Assembly: GCA_009693785.1 (NCBI GenBank)
Contig: SHWP01000002.1
Location: forward strand, 59,128-123,127
DNA length: 64,000 nucleotides
Direction of reading: 5' to 3'
Origin: Rhodospirillaceae bacterium
GTDB taxonomy: Bacteria > Pseudomonadota > Alphaproteobacteria > Rhodospirillales > Rhodospirillaceae
Of this stretch, positions 8,485 to 19,449 are shown in pieces. The notes under the pieces were generated by a model. The model was not told where the DNA came from and did no database searches. It was given only the letters and a program-made list of their open reading frames with translations. Each line of letters starts with the position of its first letter. The first letter of the stretch is position 1. A program made the translations under genes and the position numbers.

Positions 8485-11098
8485 TTAGAAGTTATATTGA
8501 CCGGTAAGGCCAAACTCGCGGCCACGCGGCAGTTGCAGTTCCAGGGCATTTTTCGAGTTGCCCGGGTTCTGCGTAAAGCGCAAGGCCGAGGAATCCGCGC
8601 CACGGAAAATTGCGCCCGGCGTCAGGTCGTTGAGCACGTTGTTTGCATAGAGCGTCAGGTTCCAAGCCTCGGTTTCAACCCCGAGCTTCGTGTTCATCAT
8701 GTATTTGTTGCCTGTCCATGACACGTTGTGAACTTCTCCAAACGCCTTGGACCTGTAAGACAAGTCGCCTCGCAGGAACCATTGTGCATCAGCCGCCAGG
8801 TCGTCTTTCCAACTGGCTGAAACCGTACCGGTATGCTTAGGCGCAAGGATGCTGTGCTTGCCCTTGGCGTTGCCGCCATTGGCCAAGGTAAGGTCCTGCG
8901 GAACGCCAGTGAATAGCTCGATCTGCTGGTCGTTGGCTTTCTTAAAGACGTGATCGGCCAACCCGTAGTTGGCTGACAGAGTCAGCTGTTGCGTTGCCCG
9001 AATCGTGCCGTCCAATTCGATCCCCTGTACGCGGCTAGCGCCAGAGTTGGTTTGAATGTTGAAGCCGGACGGGCCATTCGGCGTCAGGATGTTTTGTACG
9101 ACGTTATTGATTTTCTGTTTCTTCCAATCGATGTAAAATACATCGCCATTAAGTGTGGCGCGACCGTCCATCAAGGTCGATTTCACGCCGAGTTCATACA
9201 CGAGATTCTTCTCTTCATCGAAGATCGTTTGGCCCGCGGCCTCAAGCCTCGCGAACTCTGCGTCGGTTGGGCCAGCGGCGGTCTTATTGAACAGAGGCGT
9301 ATTGAAGCCGCCGGGCAACGAACCCACCGCATACGACGCATACACCAATACATCGTCATTAACTTTGTAGTCCACCGACACGCGTGGCGTGAAGCTCTTG
9401 ATCGACGATTGGACTGGCCGCGCTGTCGCGGCGTTAAACGGTATGCGGCGTTTGTCTTGGCTGTAACGAGCTTCGGTGCTCAATTTCAGTGCATCTGTAA
9501 TGTCGTACTGAAGTTGGGCAAACGCGGCTTTGTACTTAATGAAGCTTCGGCTGAAATCGCGGCCATCTTCAAAAAAGAAGGCGCTCGTGACGACGTTTCC
9601 GCCGAGGGTGCGTCCGCGGGTTTTGGCCTTGCGATTGTAATAATAGACGCCCGCTAAACCGCGCAGGCGATCCTGTTGCGGCGAGGCGACTCTGAATTCA
9701 CCTGAGTAATCGTAGTTGATCTCGTAACTTTGAGATCCGCCACTGGTCTCAACAATCGCGGTCGTGCCCGAGACTGGGTTGAGGAGAGGGAGGCGATCAG
9801 CGTCAATATTGTATGACGCTTTGTCGGTGTTGTAAGTCATCTGGGCGATTGAATTCCAGTCGTTGTAATCCCACTGGATGTCCGACGTGTACATGCCGAC
9901 GGTGCGGTAGTTGCCGGGTTTTACGCCGGCACCGTATATCGTCAACGGAACGCCGGTCGCGAACGCGGGTGACGCGAAACTTAGTGCCGCTGGCTGGGCC
10001 GGTGTTGCAAGGGTACGGTCATTGCGAGCGGCTTCCAGCGCAGTAAAGAAATTCCGCAGGGCTGTCTGGTCGTAACGCAGGATTCGTCCAAATGTCGGAC
10101 TGAGGGGGTTGTTGTCCACGGCCTGGATAGCAACGCCATCTACCAGCGCCGGCAAATTGAGATTCGGAGCCAAGCCCCTGATCTTCACTTCGCCGCAAAA
10201 ATAGCTGCGTGCGGTGTTGGGTACGCCCGCATCAATTCCAGGCCGGAAGCAGTTGTTTTTCGACGCCGGAATGTAGACCGAGGCGAATTGGCTATCGTAT
10301 GACTTGTTGTAATCGACCTTAACATTAAATTGTAGGTTTTCGGTGGGCAGGAACCGCAGTTTAGCCGTCACGTCGCGGTTTTCTTCCTTGCCGAGCCTGC
10401 TGTGGTCGCTGCGTGTCGGCACGCTCACGAAGTTGTTCTCCGGCCCAACTGACCTGCCTGTGCCGCCCGCATATTGGTTGCGCCATTGACCGCCATAGTA
10501 CTCCCAGTTCCCTGAGAGGAAATATTGAAGCTTGTTTTCGATAATGGGACCGCGCGCCCATATCGCGCCCTTGTAGTCGCTGTGGCTACCAACGCGTGTT
10601 GTCAGTTGTCCTTCGGCGTCGTCCGAAGGTTGCTTGGTCACGTAGTTAATGGCGCCGCCGAACGCGCCGCGTCCATACAGGGCTGATTGCGGTCCGCGCA
10701 GAACTTCGATGCGTTCTAGCGCGTCCGTCGAGACGGTGCTGATCGATCCGGAAATATAAACGCCGTCCACGAAGAACGACGCCAACACGTCAGAGGATTG
10801 CACGCTTGATTGAGCACGAAGGATGGGGCGGTCAAAACGTCGTCCGAAGCTTTTATCGAATGAAAAATTGGGCGTAAAGTTTTGCAGTTCATATACGCCG
10901 CGGATACCGAGCTCTTGGATGCTGTTGGCAGAGAACGCGGAAATCGATAGTGGAACCTCTTGCAGGTTTTCCTCGCGTTTGCGCGAAGTGACAACGATTT
11001 CCTCGATGGCGAGGTTCTGCGCGGCGGCGAAGTCGGCAAAGCCCGTGGCAAAAAAAAGTCACTGCGCTCGTGGCCAGCAGTGCATGCTTCAACCTCAT
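8485..11098 (-). pseudogene. TonB-dependent outer membrane receptor, frameshifted in a T8 tract
   Basis: TonB-dependent receptor, an outer-membrane beta-barrel for energised uptake. The ORF track begins only at 10803 inside the plug domain, but the minus strand gives a true start at ATG 11098 (GGGGGAGA upstream) with signal peptide MRLKHALLATSAVTFF. At 11050-11057 the coding strand has eight T; with seven T the frame runs on as ATGFADFAAAQ, TonB box IEEIVVTSRKREENLQ and the plug (VDGVYISG, LRGPQSALYGRGAFGGAINY) to the C-terminal LTGQYNF, giving about 870 residues. The C-terminal aromatic residue and last beta strand are intact. So one extra T is the only lesion seen. It may be a sequencing error, a dead gene or a phase-variable switch. 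Ligand unknown; it lies just downstream of a peptide-type ABC transporter. Confidence 0.9.
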
Positions 11099-11369
11099 CT
11101 TGATCTCCCCCAAAGGTCAGCAGTCGCAAATCAAAAAGATAAAGAGGCCACCCCAAGCAGCCTGCAGATTGCTGAGCGCAAATAGGACAGCGGGCAGCTA
11201 AATCTGGCAAGCACAAATGATGGAAAACGCTATGAGTTTATTGGCCGTGGCATAAATGCGACACTACGCGGGCCGCAAGCCAAAGAAAAAGAGCAATTAT
11301 TTTTCATAATAACGCGATTTAAGGTAATCAGTTCCTACGCAATCTCCTGCAAGGCCTGATCGCCTCGCC

Positions 11370-13115
11370 TTATGCCGCCGCGAACGCGCGCTCAAGGGTG
11401 GGCACAGCGTCCATCAGTGTTCGGGTATACGCATGGGCTGGTCTGCTGAGCACTTGGTCGGCCGCGCCACTTTCGACGATCTTGCCCATGTGCATCACGG
11501 CCACCCGGTCGGAGATATGCCGCACCACGGCAACGTTGTGCGAAATGAAAAGATAGCTCAAGTCGAACTTATCTTGCAGGTCGAGCAGAAGATTCAAGAT
11601 TTGCGCCTGGACCGAGACATCAAGCGCCGATGTAGGCTCGTCCAACAGCAACAAGCGTGGGTGAACCGACAGGGCGCGGCCGATGGCGATGCGCTGGCGT
11701 TGGCCCCCGGAAAATTCATGCGGCAACCGGTCGATGGCGTGTGGGTCGAGGCCAACCATTTCGCAGAGTTCCTCGGCGGTATCGCGCAATTGTTTTTTAC
11801 TGGGTTTTTTGCCGACCGTTAGCGGCTCGGTCATGATGCGCCAAATGGGCCAGCGCGGGTCCAGTGAGCTTTGCGGGTCTTGGAATACGATTTGAATTTC
11901 ACGCCGCGTGATCTCGTCGTGGTCCTTGAGGTCCTTGCCCTTGTACTTGAGTTGTCCCTCGGCTAGCGAGGCAAGGCCGACAACAGTATTGGCGAAGGAT
12001 GTCTTGCCGCATCCGGACTCGCCTACAATCGATAACGTCTCGCCCTCGAACAAACTCAAATTCACGTGGTCGACAGCGGTTTGGTAGCTCACGGGTCGGC
12101 CAAAGAAATCATATTTCTTGGGGTAGCGCACGGTCGCATTCACGGCCTCAAAGATGGGTTGGCCGCGGCCAAAGCGTACAAATTTCGCTTGCGGTGCTGA
12201 TCGCCCAGAATCTTTCAGCGGCGTCAAAGTTTTCACGCCTGCTGGTTTTTCGCCCGTCGCACTTTCGATCATGACGGCGGCCACAGTTTCAAGCCGCGAC
12301 TTCGGCTGCTTGCCCTCGGGAAGCGCGTTGAGCAGAGCCTTGGTATAGGCATGTTGCGGCTTGCCAATGACATCGCGCGTTTTGCCGTGCTCGACGATCT
12401 TGCCCTTATACATCACATAGACGCGGTTACAGAGCTGGGCGACGACCGCCAGGTCGTGCGTGATCAGCATGACCGCGGTACGCGTGGCGGTTGCGCGTTC
12501 CTTGAGCAGGTTCAAAATTTGCGCCTGAACGGTCACGTCGAGCGCCGTGGTCGGCTCATCGGCCAAGATCAGCTTGGGTTGGCAGGAAAATGCCATGGCG
12601 ATCATGACGCGCTGGCGCATGCCGCCTGAGAGTTCGTGAGGATAGGCCATGAAGACCCGTTCGGGGTCTTGAATTTTCATGTCCGATAAAAGTTGCAGCG
12701 AAAGCTTTGCGGCTTCGTCGGGTGTAATTTTCTGGTGGCGCATAATCACGTCGAACATTTGTTCGCGCACGCGCAACACCGGATTGAGCGCCGTCATGGG
12801 CTCTTGGAAAATCATCGAGACTTCGCCGCCCCGGATCTTTCGTAACTCGTTCTCGTTCATCGTCAGCACGTCGCGGTCGAGCACCGAAACCGTACCATGC
12901 GGGATTTTTATTTTAGATCGTGGCAACAGGCGAAGAATGTTCAAGGCCGTGACGGATTTGCCTGAGCCAGACTCACCCACAACGCCCACCACCTCGCCCG
13001 CGCTAATATCGAGCGAGATTCCCTTCAAGGCCTCGACCACATCGCCTTGGCTGATGAAATGGAGCGCCAGGTTGTCGATGCGCAAAACATTATGAGAGGC
13101 CGGCGCCGTGGTCAT
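11370..13115 (-). CDS. ABC transporter, two fused ATPase domains (dipeptide/oligopeptide type)
   Basis: Cytoplasmic ATPase of a peptide/nickel-type (Dpp/Opp/Yej) ABC importer, 581 residues from this start, with two complete nucleotide-binding domains in one chain, like YejF or GsiA. Domain 1: Walker A GESGSGKS, signature LSGGMRQRV, Walker [14 protein letters not shown]. Domain 2: [37 protein letters not shown]. The ORF track starts at 13190 inside the upstream permease; ATG 13115 avoids that 50-base overlap and leaves a 25-base gap. Third gene after two permeases on the same strand. Confidence 0.9.
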   Translation of the reverse strand: MTTAPASHNVLRIDNLALHFISQGDVVEALKGISLDISAGEVVGVVGESGSGKSVTALNILRLLPRSKIKIPHGTVSVLDRDVLTMNENELRKIRGGEVSMIFQEPMTALNPVLRVREQMFDVIMRHQKITPDEAAKLSLQLLSDMKIQDPERVFMAYPHELSGGMRQRVMIAMAFSCQPKLILADEPTTALDVTVQAQILNLLKERATATRTAVMLITHDLAVVAQLCNRVYVMYKGKIVEHGKTRDVIGKPQHAYTKALLNALPEGKQPKSRLETVAAVMIESATGEKPAGVKTLTPLKDSGRSAPQAKFVRFGRGQPIFEAVNATVRYPKKYDFFGRPVSYQTAVDHVNLSLFEGETLSIVGESGCGKTSFANTVVGLASLAEGQLKYKGKDLKDHDEITRREIQIVFQDPQSSLDPRWPIWRIMTEPLTVGKKPSKKQLRDTAEELCEMVGLDPHAIDRLPHEFSGGQRQRIAIGRALSVHPRLLLLDEPTSALDVSVQAQILNLLLDLQDKFDLSYLFISHNVAVVRHISDRVAVMHMGKIVESGAADQVLSRPAHAYTRTLMDAVPTLERAFAAA

Positions 13116-13140
13116 GCGGGTGTGTGCTTTCGAATACCGG

Positions 13141-14049
13141 TCAAACGTCGATACTGCGGCCGCGCTTACGCGCGAGGCCGGCGATTCCATCGCCCACCAG
13201 ATTCATGGTGATCACGGCCATGACAATGGCGCCTGCCGGAACCAGCAACATCCAGGGGGCTTTCAACAGGTATTGGCGGCTTTCGGCCAGCATGTTGCCC
13301 CAGGTTGGTACGCCCAAGGGCGCGCCGATGCCCAGAAACGACAAGGCGCTTTCAGCGATCAAAAGCCCGGCAAAGTGAAAGGCGAAAATCACGAATAAAC
13401 TTGCCCGCACGCCGGGAAGCACGTGACCAAACATGATGGCAAACCGGTTGACGCCTGCGATGTGCGCGGCCTTCACATAATCGCGCTGGTAGATCGAGCT
13501 CGCCTCGGCGTAGGTCACACGCATATAGACCACCCACGACAAAAGGCCCAACGTTAAAACCAACGGCACAAAACCATGGCCGACGATCACCACAACGACA
13601 ATCGCCACGATAAGAAATGGCAGCGACTGCATCGTGTCGGTGAATTGACGAATGATAGTGCGTGCCCAGCCTTCTTTCTCGGCGGCCATCAAGCCCAAGG
13701 TCGTGCCAATGAATAGATTGATGATGTTTGCGGTCAGCGCGCACGCCATCGACCACTGCAGGCCCGCGACCGCGCGGCTCCACAAATCGCGGCCCAAGTG
13801 GTCACTGCCCAGCAAATAACCCTTCGTTCCAACAGCGGCAAACCTGGCCATCAAATCGCCTTGCATGGGGTCATGGGTTTGCAGCCATTGGCCAAACACG
13901 GCCAGCACGACAATGGTCACGAACAAGATGAAGGCGATGACGATCTCGACGTTCGTGAATTGCTTGATTTTAGAGCGGTTAAACCGCGCAATCACATTGA
14001 ACGGGTTGATGCTCTCTGTCGCATTGTTGGGCGCACTGACGCTACTCAT
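13141..14049 (-). CDS. ABC transporter permease, DppC/YejE-like
   Basis: Inner-membrane permease of a peptide-type ABC importer, 302 residues. The N-terminal HDPMQGDLMARF followed by YLLGSDHLGRDLWSRAVAGL is the usual OppC/DppC start after the first membrane segment (IVIAFILFVTIVVLAVFG). The EAA-like loop near RDYVKAAHIAGVNRFAIMFGHVLPG contacts the ATPase. It follows the DppB-type gene by 3 bases, so the two are coupled. Confidence 0.92.
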   Translation of the reverse strand: MSSVSAPNNATESINPFNVIARFNRSKIKQFTNVEIVIAFILFVTIVVLAVFGQWLQTHDPMQGDLMARFAAVGTKGYLLGSDHLGRDLWSRAVAGLQWSMACALTANIINLFIGTTLGLMAAEKEGWARTIIRQFTDTMQSLPFLIVAIVVVVIVGHGFVPLVLTLGLLSWVVYMRVTYAEASSIYQRDYVKAAHIAGVNRFAIMFGHVLPGVRASLFVIFAFHFAGLLIAESALSFLGIGAPLGVPTWGNMLAESRQYLLKAPWMLLVPAGAIVMAVITMNLVGDGIAGLARKRGRSIDV

Positions 14050-14052
14050 GAC

Positions 14053-15051
14053 TCACGACCCCTTTGTCCGTAGGCGGGGGTCGAGATAGCGGAACACGAG
14101 ATCGGTGCAGGCATTCACGGTGAAGACCATGATGGCGATCATGAAGGCCAGCGCTTGTACGACCGGGAAGTCGAGTGTTTGCACGGACTCCAACAACAGC
14201 CAACCCATACCGGGCCAGGAGAAAATTGTTTCTATAATCGCGCTACCGCCCAGCAGGAATGCAAACTGGGTGCCGATCAGCGCTGCCGCACCTAACAGGG
14301 CGTTGGGCACGGCGTGGCTCCACAGCAATGTCGTTTGACTTGCGCCATTGGCGCGCGCAGTGCGGATGTAGTCCTCGCGCATCGCTTCGGCGACGTTAGC
14401 GGCCACCACGCGCGTGAGGCTCGGGACGAGGAACGAGGCGAGACTGCAGACCGGCAGCACCCATGTGCGGGCATCGAGCGGTTCATAACCCAGTGATGGC
14501 AGCAAGCGCAGGTTCACGGCAAAAATTTGAATCAATATAAGTGCAGTGACGAACCCCGGCACGCCCTGCATCACGAACAGCAAGCCCGAGATCGCTCTGC
14601 GTTCCGGATTTTCCGGTTTAAAGCCCAGCCACGATCCCAGCGGGATGGCGATTGAAGCCGTCAGCAAGATCGCCATGCCAGCCAGGTGCAGCGTGCGGGG
14701 TAGCATGTCCAAAACTTTCAGCATCGCCGGTTCGGCGCTGGCCAACGACTTGCCAAAGTTGAGCTGCAATACATTGAGCATGTAGCGGAAATATTGAACG
14801 AGAAGGGGCTGGTCTAAACCATATTGCGCCCTGATCGCCGCAAGCTGTTCCGGCGTGGCGTCATTTCCTGCCAGGACCAAGGCGGGGTCGCCTGCCTGAC
14901 GCATCAAAAAGAATAAAAGTGTCGTGACCGTGAACAGCAGCCATGCCAATTTTCGCAATTGGAAAAGCAACGGCATGAGGGCCGTCATGATGTCGCTGAC
15001 CGCTGCCTTTGCGGCAGGCGGATTGGGGGCGTTATCGGCAACCGAACTCAT
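14053..15051 (-). CDS. ABC transporter permease, DppB/YejB-like
   Basis: Inner-membrane permease of the same importer, 332 residues, DppB/OppB type: membrane segment near residue 35, then ATPEQLAAIRAQYGLDQPLLVQYFRYM, the family hallmark after the first helix, and a C-terminal EAA-type loop REDYIRTARANGASQTTLLWSHAVPNAL. Start ATG 15051 has GGGAG five bases upstream. It is the first gene of a permease-permease-double ATPase operon. No periplasmic binding protein gene is found next to it, so the substrate (peptide, nickel, opine or other) cannot be named. Confidence 0.92.
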   Translation of the reverse strand: MSSVADNAPNPPAAKAAVSDIMTALMPLLFQLRKLAWLLFTVTTLLFFLMRQAGDPALVLAGNDATPEQLAAIRAQYGLDQPLLVQYFRYMLNVLQLNFGKSLASAEPAMLKVLDMLPRTLHLAGMAILLTASIAIPLGSWLGFKPENPERRAISGLLFVMQGVPGFVTALILIQIFAVNLRLLPSLGYEPLDARTWVLPVCSLASFLVPSLTRVVAANVAEAMREDYIRTARANGASQTTLLWSHAVPNALLGAAALIGTQFAFLLGGSAIIETIFSWPGMGWLLLESVQTLDFPVVQALAFMIAIMVFTVNACTDLVFRYLDPRLRTKGS

Positions 15052-15243
15052 GCCACTCCCATACGTCCCTGTTTTGAGTCTGGCTATTTAAAGCCTGTTT
15101 CGTCGTTTCTTGGCCCTATGTAAGGCGCGCGGAGACTATACCAAGCAAAGAGCACGCTTCTAGGGGAATCTCACCCTGCTCAAAAGCCGCATCCTGGGCA
15201 TTACGATTATATCTGCTGGAATGACGAGCGACTAAATATCCGC

Positions 15244-16007
15244 CTAGGACATGGCCTTGGCCGGAAGGCGCGCTAAGGCGGCTTCCATGGCTTTTGATAC
15301 GGTCTGTAACACCTTGACCCGTGCATAACGTTTGTCGTTGGCGGCGACCAAATGCCAGGGCGCGGCTGCCGTCGAGGTGCGGCTGATCATGTCGTTCACT
15401 GCCTCTTCATAAAGGTCCCACTTTTCGCGGTTGCGCCAATCGTCCGCGGTGAGTTTCCAGCTTTTATGTGCGGCCTTGCCTCGATCCTTAAAGCGGCGTT
15501 TTTGTTCGTCCTTGGTAATGTGGAGCCACATTTTGACGACCACACCGCCCGTTTCGGCCAGTTGGCTCTCGAAATCATTGATCTCGGCATAGCCGCGCAT
15601 CCAAGCTTCTTCATCGATTAGATTCTCAACGCGCTCCACAAGTACGCGGCCGTACCAACTCCGGTCGAAAATCGTCATATGCCCGGCGCGGCCAAGGTGG
15701 CGCCAAAACCGCCAAAGGTAATGGTGCGCACGTTCTTCATCGGTGGGCGCGGCGATCGGCACAATGCGGTAATCGCGCGCGTTCAATGCGAAGGTCAGTC
15801 GGCGAATGGCGCACCTTTACCTGCGGCATCCCATCCTTCCAATAACACCACGCCCGCTCCTTTGACCCCGCTAATGATGATCAGGGTGGGAAAGTCCGCC
15901 GCCCGGGCGCGCTGCTGCAGGTCGATCAGGTCGAGGCGCAGCCGGTCGCGAACCTCGCGGAATGCCGCGTCCGATAGCTTTGCCCCAACCTCGGCAGTTT
16001 CAAACAT
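15244..16007 (-). pseudogene. Polyphosphate kinase 2 family protein, frameshifted
   Basis: PPK2-family phosphotransferase (polyphosphate to nucleotide, or the reverse). The ORF track splits it into 15795-16061 and 15244-15786. The first part ends in LLEGWDAAGKG, the Walker A loop (near residues 57-65); reading continues one frame over as AIRRLTFALNARDYRIVPIAAPTDEE and FDRSWYGRVLVERVE, the lid region. Adding one G in the GGTG at about 15809-15814 restores GKGGAIRRLT and a 254-residue protein of family length. ATG 16007 is preferred over the longer start because AGAGGAGA precedes it. Whether the missing base is real or a read error cannot be told. The sequence resembles the second domain of polyphosphate:AMP phosphotransferases. 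Confidence 0.85.
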
Positions 16008-16189
16008 GCGCAATTCTCCTCTTTGGCGGCCCTCGGATTTATTGTATGTCCGCCCCTTCACCCGTCGCGGGTGGGCTTTATATGTGCCGCTCAGTCTGAC
16101 CTTTGCCGCCAGCCAATTCTTTGATCGGGCGCAAGTCCAGACCTACCGGCAAGATATAGGCTAAACCCGCCAATTTGAGGACATGATCC

Positions 16190-17197
16190 ATGGCAGTTCG
16201 CGTTGCCCTGAACGGATTTGGCCGCATTGGCCGCATGGTGTTCCGGGCGCTAATCGAATCAAAGCGCACCGATATCGAGGTGGTGGCCATCAACGACCTG
16301 GGCCCGCCTGAGTCCAACGCGCACCTTTTAAAGTGGGATTCCGTCCACGGGCCCTTGCCCGAGGATGTGAGCGTGACTGGCGATGTCATGTCGGTGGCGG
16401 GCCGCCAGTTCAAGGTGCTCAAGGAAAGAGACCCCACCAAGCTGCCCTGGAAAGACCTCAAGGTCGATATCGTCGCCGAATGCACAGGCATATTCACCGA
16501 TAAAGACAAGGCGCAGGTCCATCTCGCCGCGGGTGCAAAACGGGTGCTGGTCTCCGCGCCATCGGCAGGCGCGGATTTGACCGTGGTCTATGGCGTCAAT
16601 CACCAAAAGCTCACCTCAGCGCACACCATTGTCTCGAATGCGTCGTGCACGACCAACTGCCTGGCCCCGGTAGCTTATATTTTGCAAAAAGCCTTTGGCG
16701 TGAAGCACGGCTATATGACCACGATTCACGCCTACACCGGCGACCAGGCCACCGTTGATACGCTGCACAAAGATCTTCGCCGCGCTCGCGCCGCAGCCAT
16801 CAGCATGATTCCCACATCAACCGGTGCGGCTAAGGCTGTGGGCGAGGTGTTGCCTGAATTGAAGGGTAAGCTCGACGGCACGGCCATTCGCGTGCCCACG
16901 CCCAATGTCTCGGTGGTGGATTTTAAGTGCGTGCTGGCCAAAGATGTCACTGAAGCTGATATCAACGACGCCATGGCTGCTGCAGCCGCCGGCGAGTTGA
17001 AGGGCGTTCTGATGGTCAACAAGCTGCCGTTGGTGTCCATCGACTTCAATCACAACCCTTACAGTTCGATTTTCGACGCCACACAAACCAAAGTTCTCGA
17101 AAAAAACTTCGCCCGCGTGCTCAGCTGGTACGATAACGAGTGGGGCTTTTCGAACCGCATGCTTGATACACTGGCCGTGATGGGCAAACTGCTCTAG
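16190..17197 (+). CDS. gap: Glyceraldehyde-3-phosphate dehydrogenase
   Basis: Type I GAPDH, 335 residues, cytoplasmic; oxidises glyceraldehyde 3-phosphate to 1,3-bisphosphoglycerate with NAD(P). The N-terminal [12 protein letters not shown] is the dinucleotide-binding loop, [12 protein letters not shown] contains the catalytic Cys (residue 153), and [16 protein letters not shown] and [14 protein letters not shown] are standard. pgk follows after 16 bases on the same strand, the next step of glycolysis, so the two are cotranscribed. Divergent from the broken PPK2 gene. Confidence 0.98.
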   Translation: MAVRVALNGFGRIGRMVFRALIESKRTDIEVVAINDLGPPESNAHLLKWDSVHGPLPEDVSVTGDVMSVAGRQFKVLKERDPTKLPWKDLKVDIVAECTGIFTDKDKAQVHLAAGAKRVLVSAPSAGADLTVVYGVNHQKLTSAHTIVSNASCTTNCLAPVAYILQKAFGVKHGYMTTIHAYTGDQATVDTLHKDLRRARAAAISMIPTSTGAAKAVGEVLPELKGKLDGTAIRVPTPNVSVVDFKCVLAKDVTEADINDAMAAAAAGELKGVLMVNKLPLVSIDFNHNPYSSIFDATQTKVLEKNFARVLSWYDNEWGFSNRMLDTLAVMGKLL

Positions 17198-17213
17198 GCG
17201 CCACTGCAAACCG

Positions 17214-18407
17214 ATGGCGAAATTCAAGACACTCGATCAGGCCGATGTCGCGGGCAAGCGGGTGCTGGTCCGTGCTGACCTGAATGTGCCGATGAAGGAC
17301 GGCCGTGTCACTGACGCGACGCGGCTTGAGCGCCTCATGCCGACATTGACAGATCTTGCGGCCAAGGGCGCGAAGGTCATCGTGATCTCGCACTTCGATC
17401 GGCCGAAGGGTAAGCGCGTGCCTGAGATGTCGCTGCGGCCCGTGGCGCAAGCGCTTGAAAAAATCGCGCGTCAGCCGGTCGCCTTCGCCGATGATTGCAT
17501 CGGTCCGCCAGCGGCGAGTGTGATTGCGGCATTGCAGGGCGGCCACATCGCGGTGCTGGAGAACCTTCGCTATCACAAGGGCGAGGAAGCCAACGACAGC
17601 GTTTTCATCAAAGATCTGGCCGCGCTCGGCGATGTTTATGTGAACGACGCCTTCTCCGCCGCGCATCGCGCCCACGCCTCGACGGAAGGGCTCGCCCACA
17701 TGTTGCCTGCGTTTGCGGGTCGTCAAATGCAGGCCGAACTGGAAGCGCTGGCCGCCGCGTTGGAAAATCCCAAAAAACCCGTCATGGCCATTGTTGGCGG
17801 CTCGAAGGTATCAACCAAGCTCGACGTGCTTTCAAACCTCGTGAAGCGGGTGAATGTACTGGTGATTGGCGGCGGCATGGCCAACACATTCTTGCACGCT
17901 CAAGGCATCGATGTGGGCAAGTCGTTGTGCGAGCGCGATTTGGCTGAGACGGCGGAACAAGTGCTGGCGAAGGCCACCGCACACGGTTGTCAAATCGTGC
18001 TGCCGCAAGATGCGGTGATTGCCGATACGCTCAAAGCCGGGGCGCCAGCCGAAGTGTGCGCCATCGACGCGGTTCCGGCAGACCAAATGATTCTCGATCT
18101 CGGCCCCGCCAGTACGAAGTCGATTGAGCAGCATCTGCGCCAATGTAAGACATTGTTATGGAACGGTCCGGTCGGCGCCTTCGAGACCAAACCCTTCGAT
18201 GAGGCCACCATGTCCATCGCCAAGGCAGCGGCTGCATTGACGAAGAAGGGCGAGCTTGTTTCCATTGCCGGTGGTGGCGATACCGTTGCCGCCCTCAACA
18301 CGGCTGGCGTGACCGGTGACTTTACGTATGTGTCCACCGCTGGCGGTGCATTCTTGGAATGGATTGAGGGCAAAGACCTGCCGGGCGTCAAGGCACTGGC
18401 GCAATAA
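17214..18407 (+). CDS. pgk: Phosphoglycerate kinase
   Basis: Phosphoglycerate kinase, 397 residues, cytoplasmic, transfers phosphate from 1,3-bisphosphoglycerate to ADP. Landmarks: [15 protein letters not shown] near the N-terminus, SHFDRPKG (substrate binding), [29 protein letters not shown], and the C-terminal nucleotide site WNGPVGAFE plus GGGDTVAAL. Operon partner of gap, 16 bases upstream. Its last 20 bases overlap the end of a convergent gene. Confidence 0.98.
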   Translation: MAKFKTLDQADVAGKRVLVRADLNVPMKDGRVTDATRLERLMPTLTDLAAKGAKVIVISHFDRPKGKRVPEMSLRPVAQALEKIARQPVAFADDCIGPPAASVIAALQGGHIAVLENLRYHKGEEANDSVFIKDLAALGDVYVNDAFSAAHRAHASTEGLAHMLPAFAGRQMQAELEALAAALENPKKPVMAIVGGSKVSTKLDVLSNLVKRVNVLVIGGGMANTFLHAQGIDVGKSLCERDLAETAEQVLAKATAHGCQIVLPQDAVIADTLKAGAPAEVCAIDAVPADQMILDLGPASTKSIEQHLRQCKTLLWNGPVGAFETKPFDEATMSIAKAAAALTKKGELVSIAGGGDTVAALNTAGVTGDFTYVSTAGGAFLEWIEGKDLPGVKALAQ

Positions 18408-19416
18408 CGTTCATCGCAAGCAACACCAGAATCGAATCCACACTCGCCCAGACATTCTCACAGCCTGGCAATGAGCGTTGCGCAAGCTCCATCGCAGATG
18501 CTGAGCCTTGTGCGAGGCCAGCGAAGACACACTTGGCGGCTTCGTTCAGTTTAATATCCGCAAATGCGGTTTGTAGCGCGGCGGTCTCAAGGGCCGATGA
18601 GTCTGCTATGGTTATAAATGGCATGGCCGCGATGCGTTGGGCCGCCTTCTGCTGATCGATACGCCGGGGATTGCGGGCAAAAATATCCCATCGCCGCGCG
18701 CGGTTGAGGAAAAAATCCTTGATGGTCTCGCGCGCGATGAGGTCGGGCTCGTCTGCCAGCATTTTCGCAGCAGTCTTGGAAAAATTAAATCGCGCTATCG
18801 CATCGGCCAGCCGCACGGGCCCGGCATACGCAAGATCAATGGCGCCAAGCTCACTGGCGACACAACGGAAGGATAACGCATGACCCGCAGCAGGGGCAGG
18901 CGATGCCCCCTGCATTGCCGCCAGTGCGGACTGCGCCTGCGGGTTCACCGCGAAGAAGTTACTCCGCGAATCTCGAACACGGGCGGCGAAATCAATGCCG
19001 CTTATTCGATCGGCGGCGTTGTTTGCCAGGGCCAATCGCTTGACGGCAGCCGCCACCGAAGCGCCGGGCGTTGTGTCGTAGTCGAGAATGACAACGCCCT
19101 CTGGCGCGAGCTTCGTTTTAATCGCCCGCGACATGGCGGTGCGTGCGTCAGTGTCGAGACGTGACCACAACTCATCAATCACCAACACATCAATCCGAGC
19201 GCGATCATCACCGATATCGGTGTCGTTGACGGTGACGAAATGGGTAACTTGTGCCTGGGGGCAAGCCGCCCTCAGCTTGGCCAAGCGGTTCTGATCGCAC
19301 GGTCCCAATACCGCGTATGTCAGAGTGCCTGAAAAATCCGGTGGTTCAATTTGGTTGAACAGCAATGTAATCGCGAGACGGCGTGGGCTTAACAAGGTCA
19401 AATCGCACGCGGTCAT
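18388..19416 (-). CDS. Degenerate class I methyltransferase-like protein with regulatory domain
   Basis: 342 residues from ATG 19416 (the track uses a TTG four codons earlier). The N-terminal half follows the layout of SAM methyltransferases that carry a methyltransferase regulatory domain: [19 protein letters not shown], then the place of motif I, and [17 protein letters not shown]...[16 protein letters not shown], which matches a usual HGVWSWV...LKPGGLVYVSYNALPG. The glycine-rich motif I is lost (AVLGPCDQ instead of LELGCG), so SAM binding is doubtful. The second half, with [22 protein letters not shown], resembles the regulatory domain. It is convergent with pgk and overlaps it by 20 bases. 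Function unknown. Confidence 0.6.
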   Translation of the reverse strand: MTACDLTLLSPRRLAITLLFNQIEPPDFSGTLTYAVLGPCDQNRLAKLRAACPQAQVTHFVTVNDTDIGDDRARIDVLVIDELWSRLDTDARTAMSRAIKTKLAPEGVVILDYDTTPGASVAAAVKRLALANNAADRISGIDFAARVRDSRSNFFAVNPQAQSALAAMQGASPAPAAGHALSFRCVASELGAIDLAYAGPVRLADAIARFNFSKTAAKMLADEPDLIARETIKDFFLNRARRWDIFARNPRRIDQQKAAQRIAAMPFITIADSSALETAALQTAFADIKLNEAAKCVFAGLAQGSASAMELAQRSLPGCENVWASVDSILVLLAMNVIAPVP

Positions 19417-19449
19417 TGCTGGGCCCAAGTCAGTTTCCCGTCGGTATCA

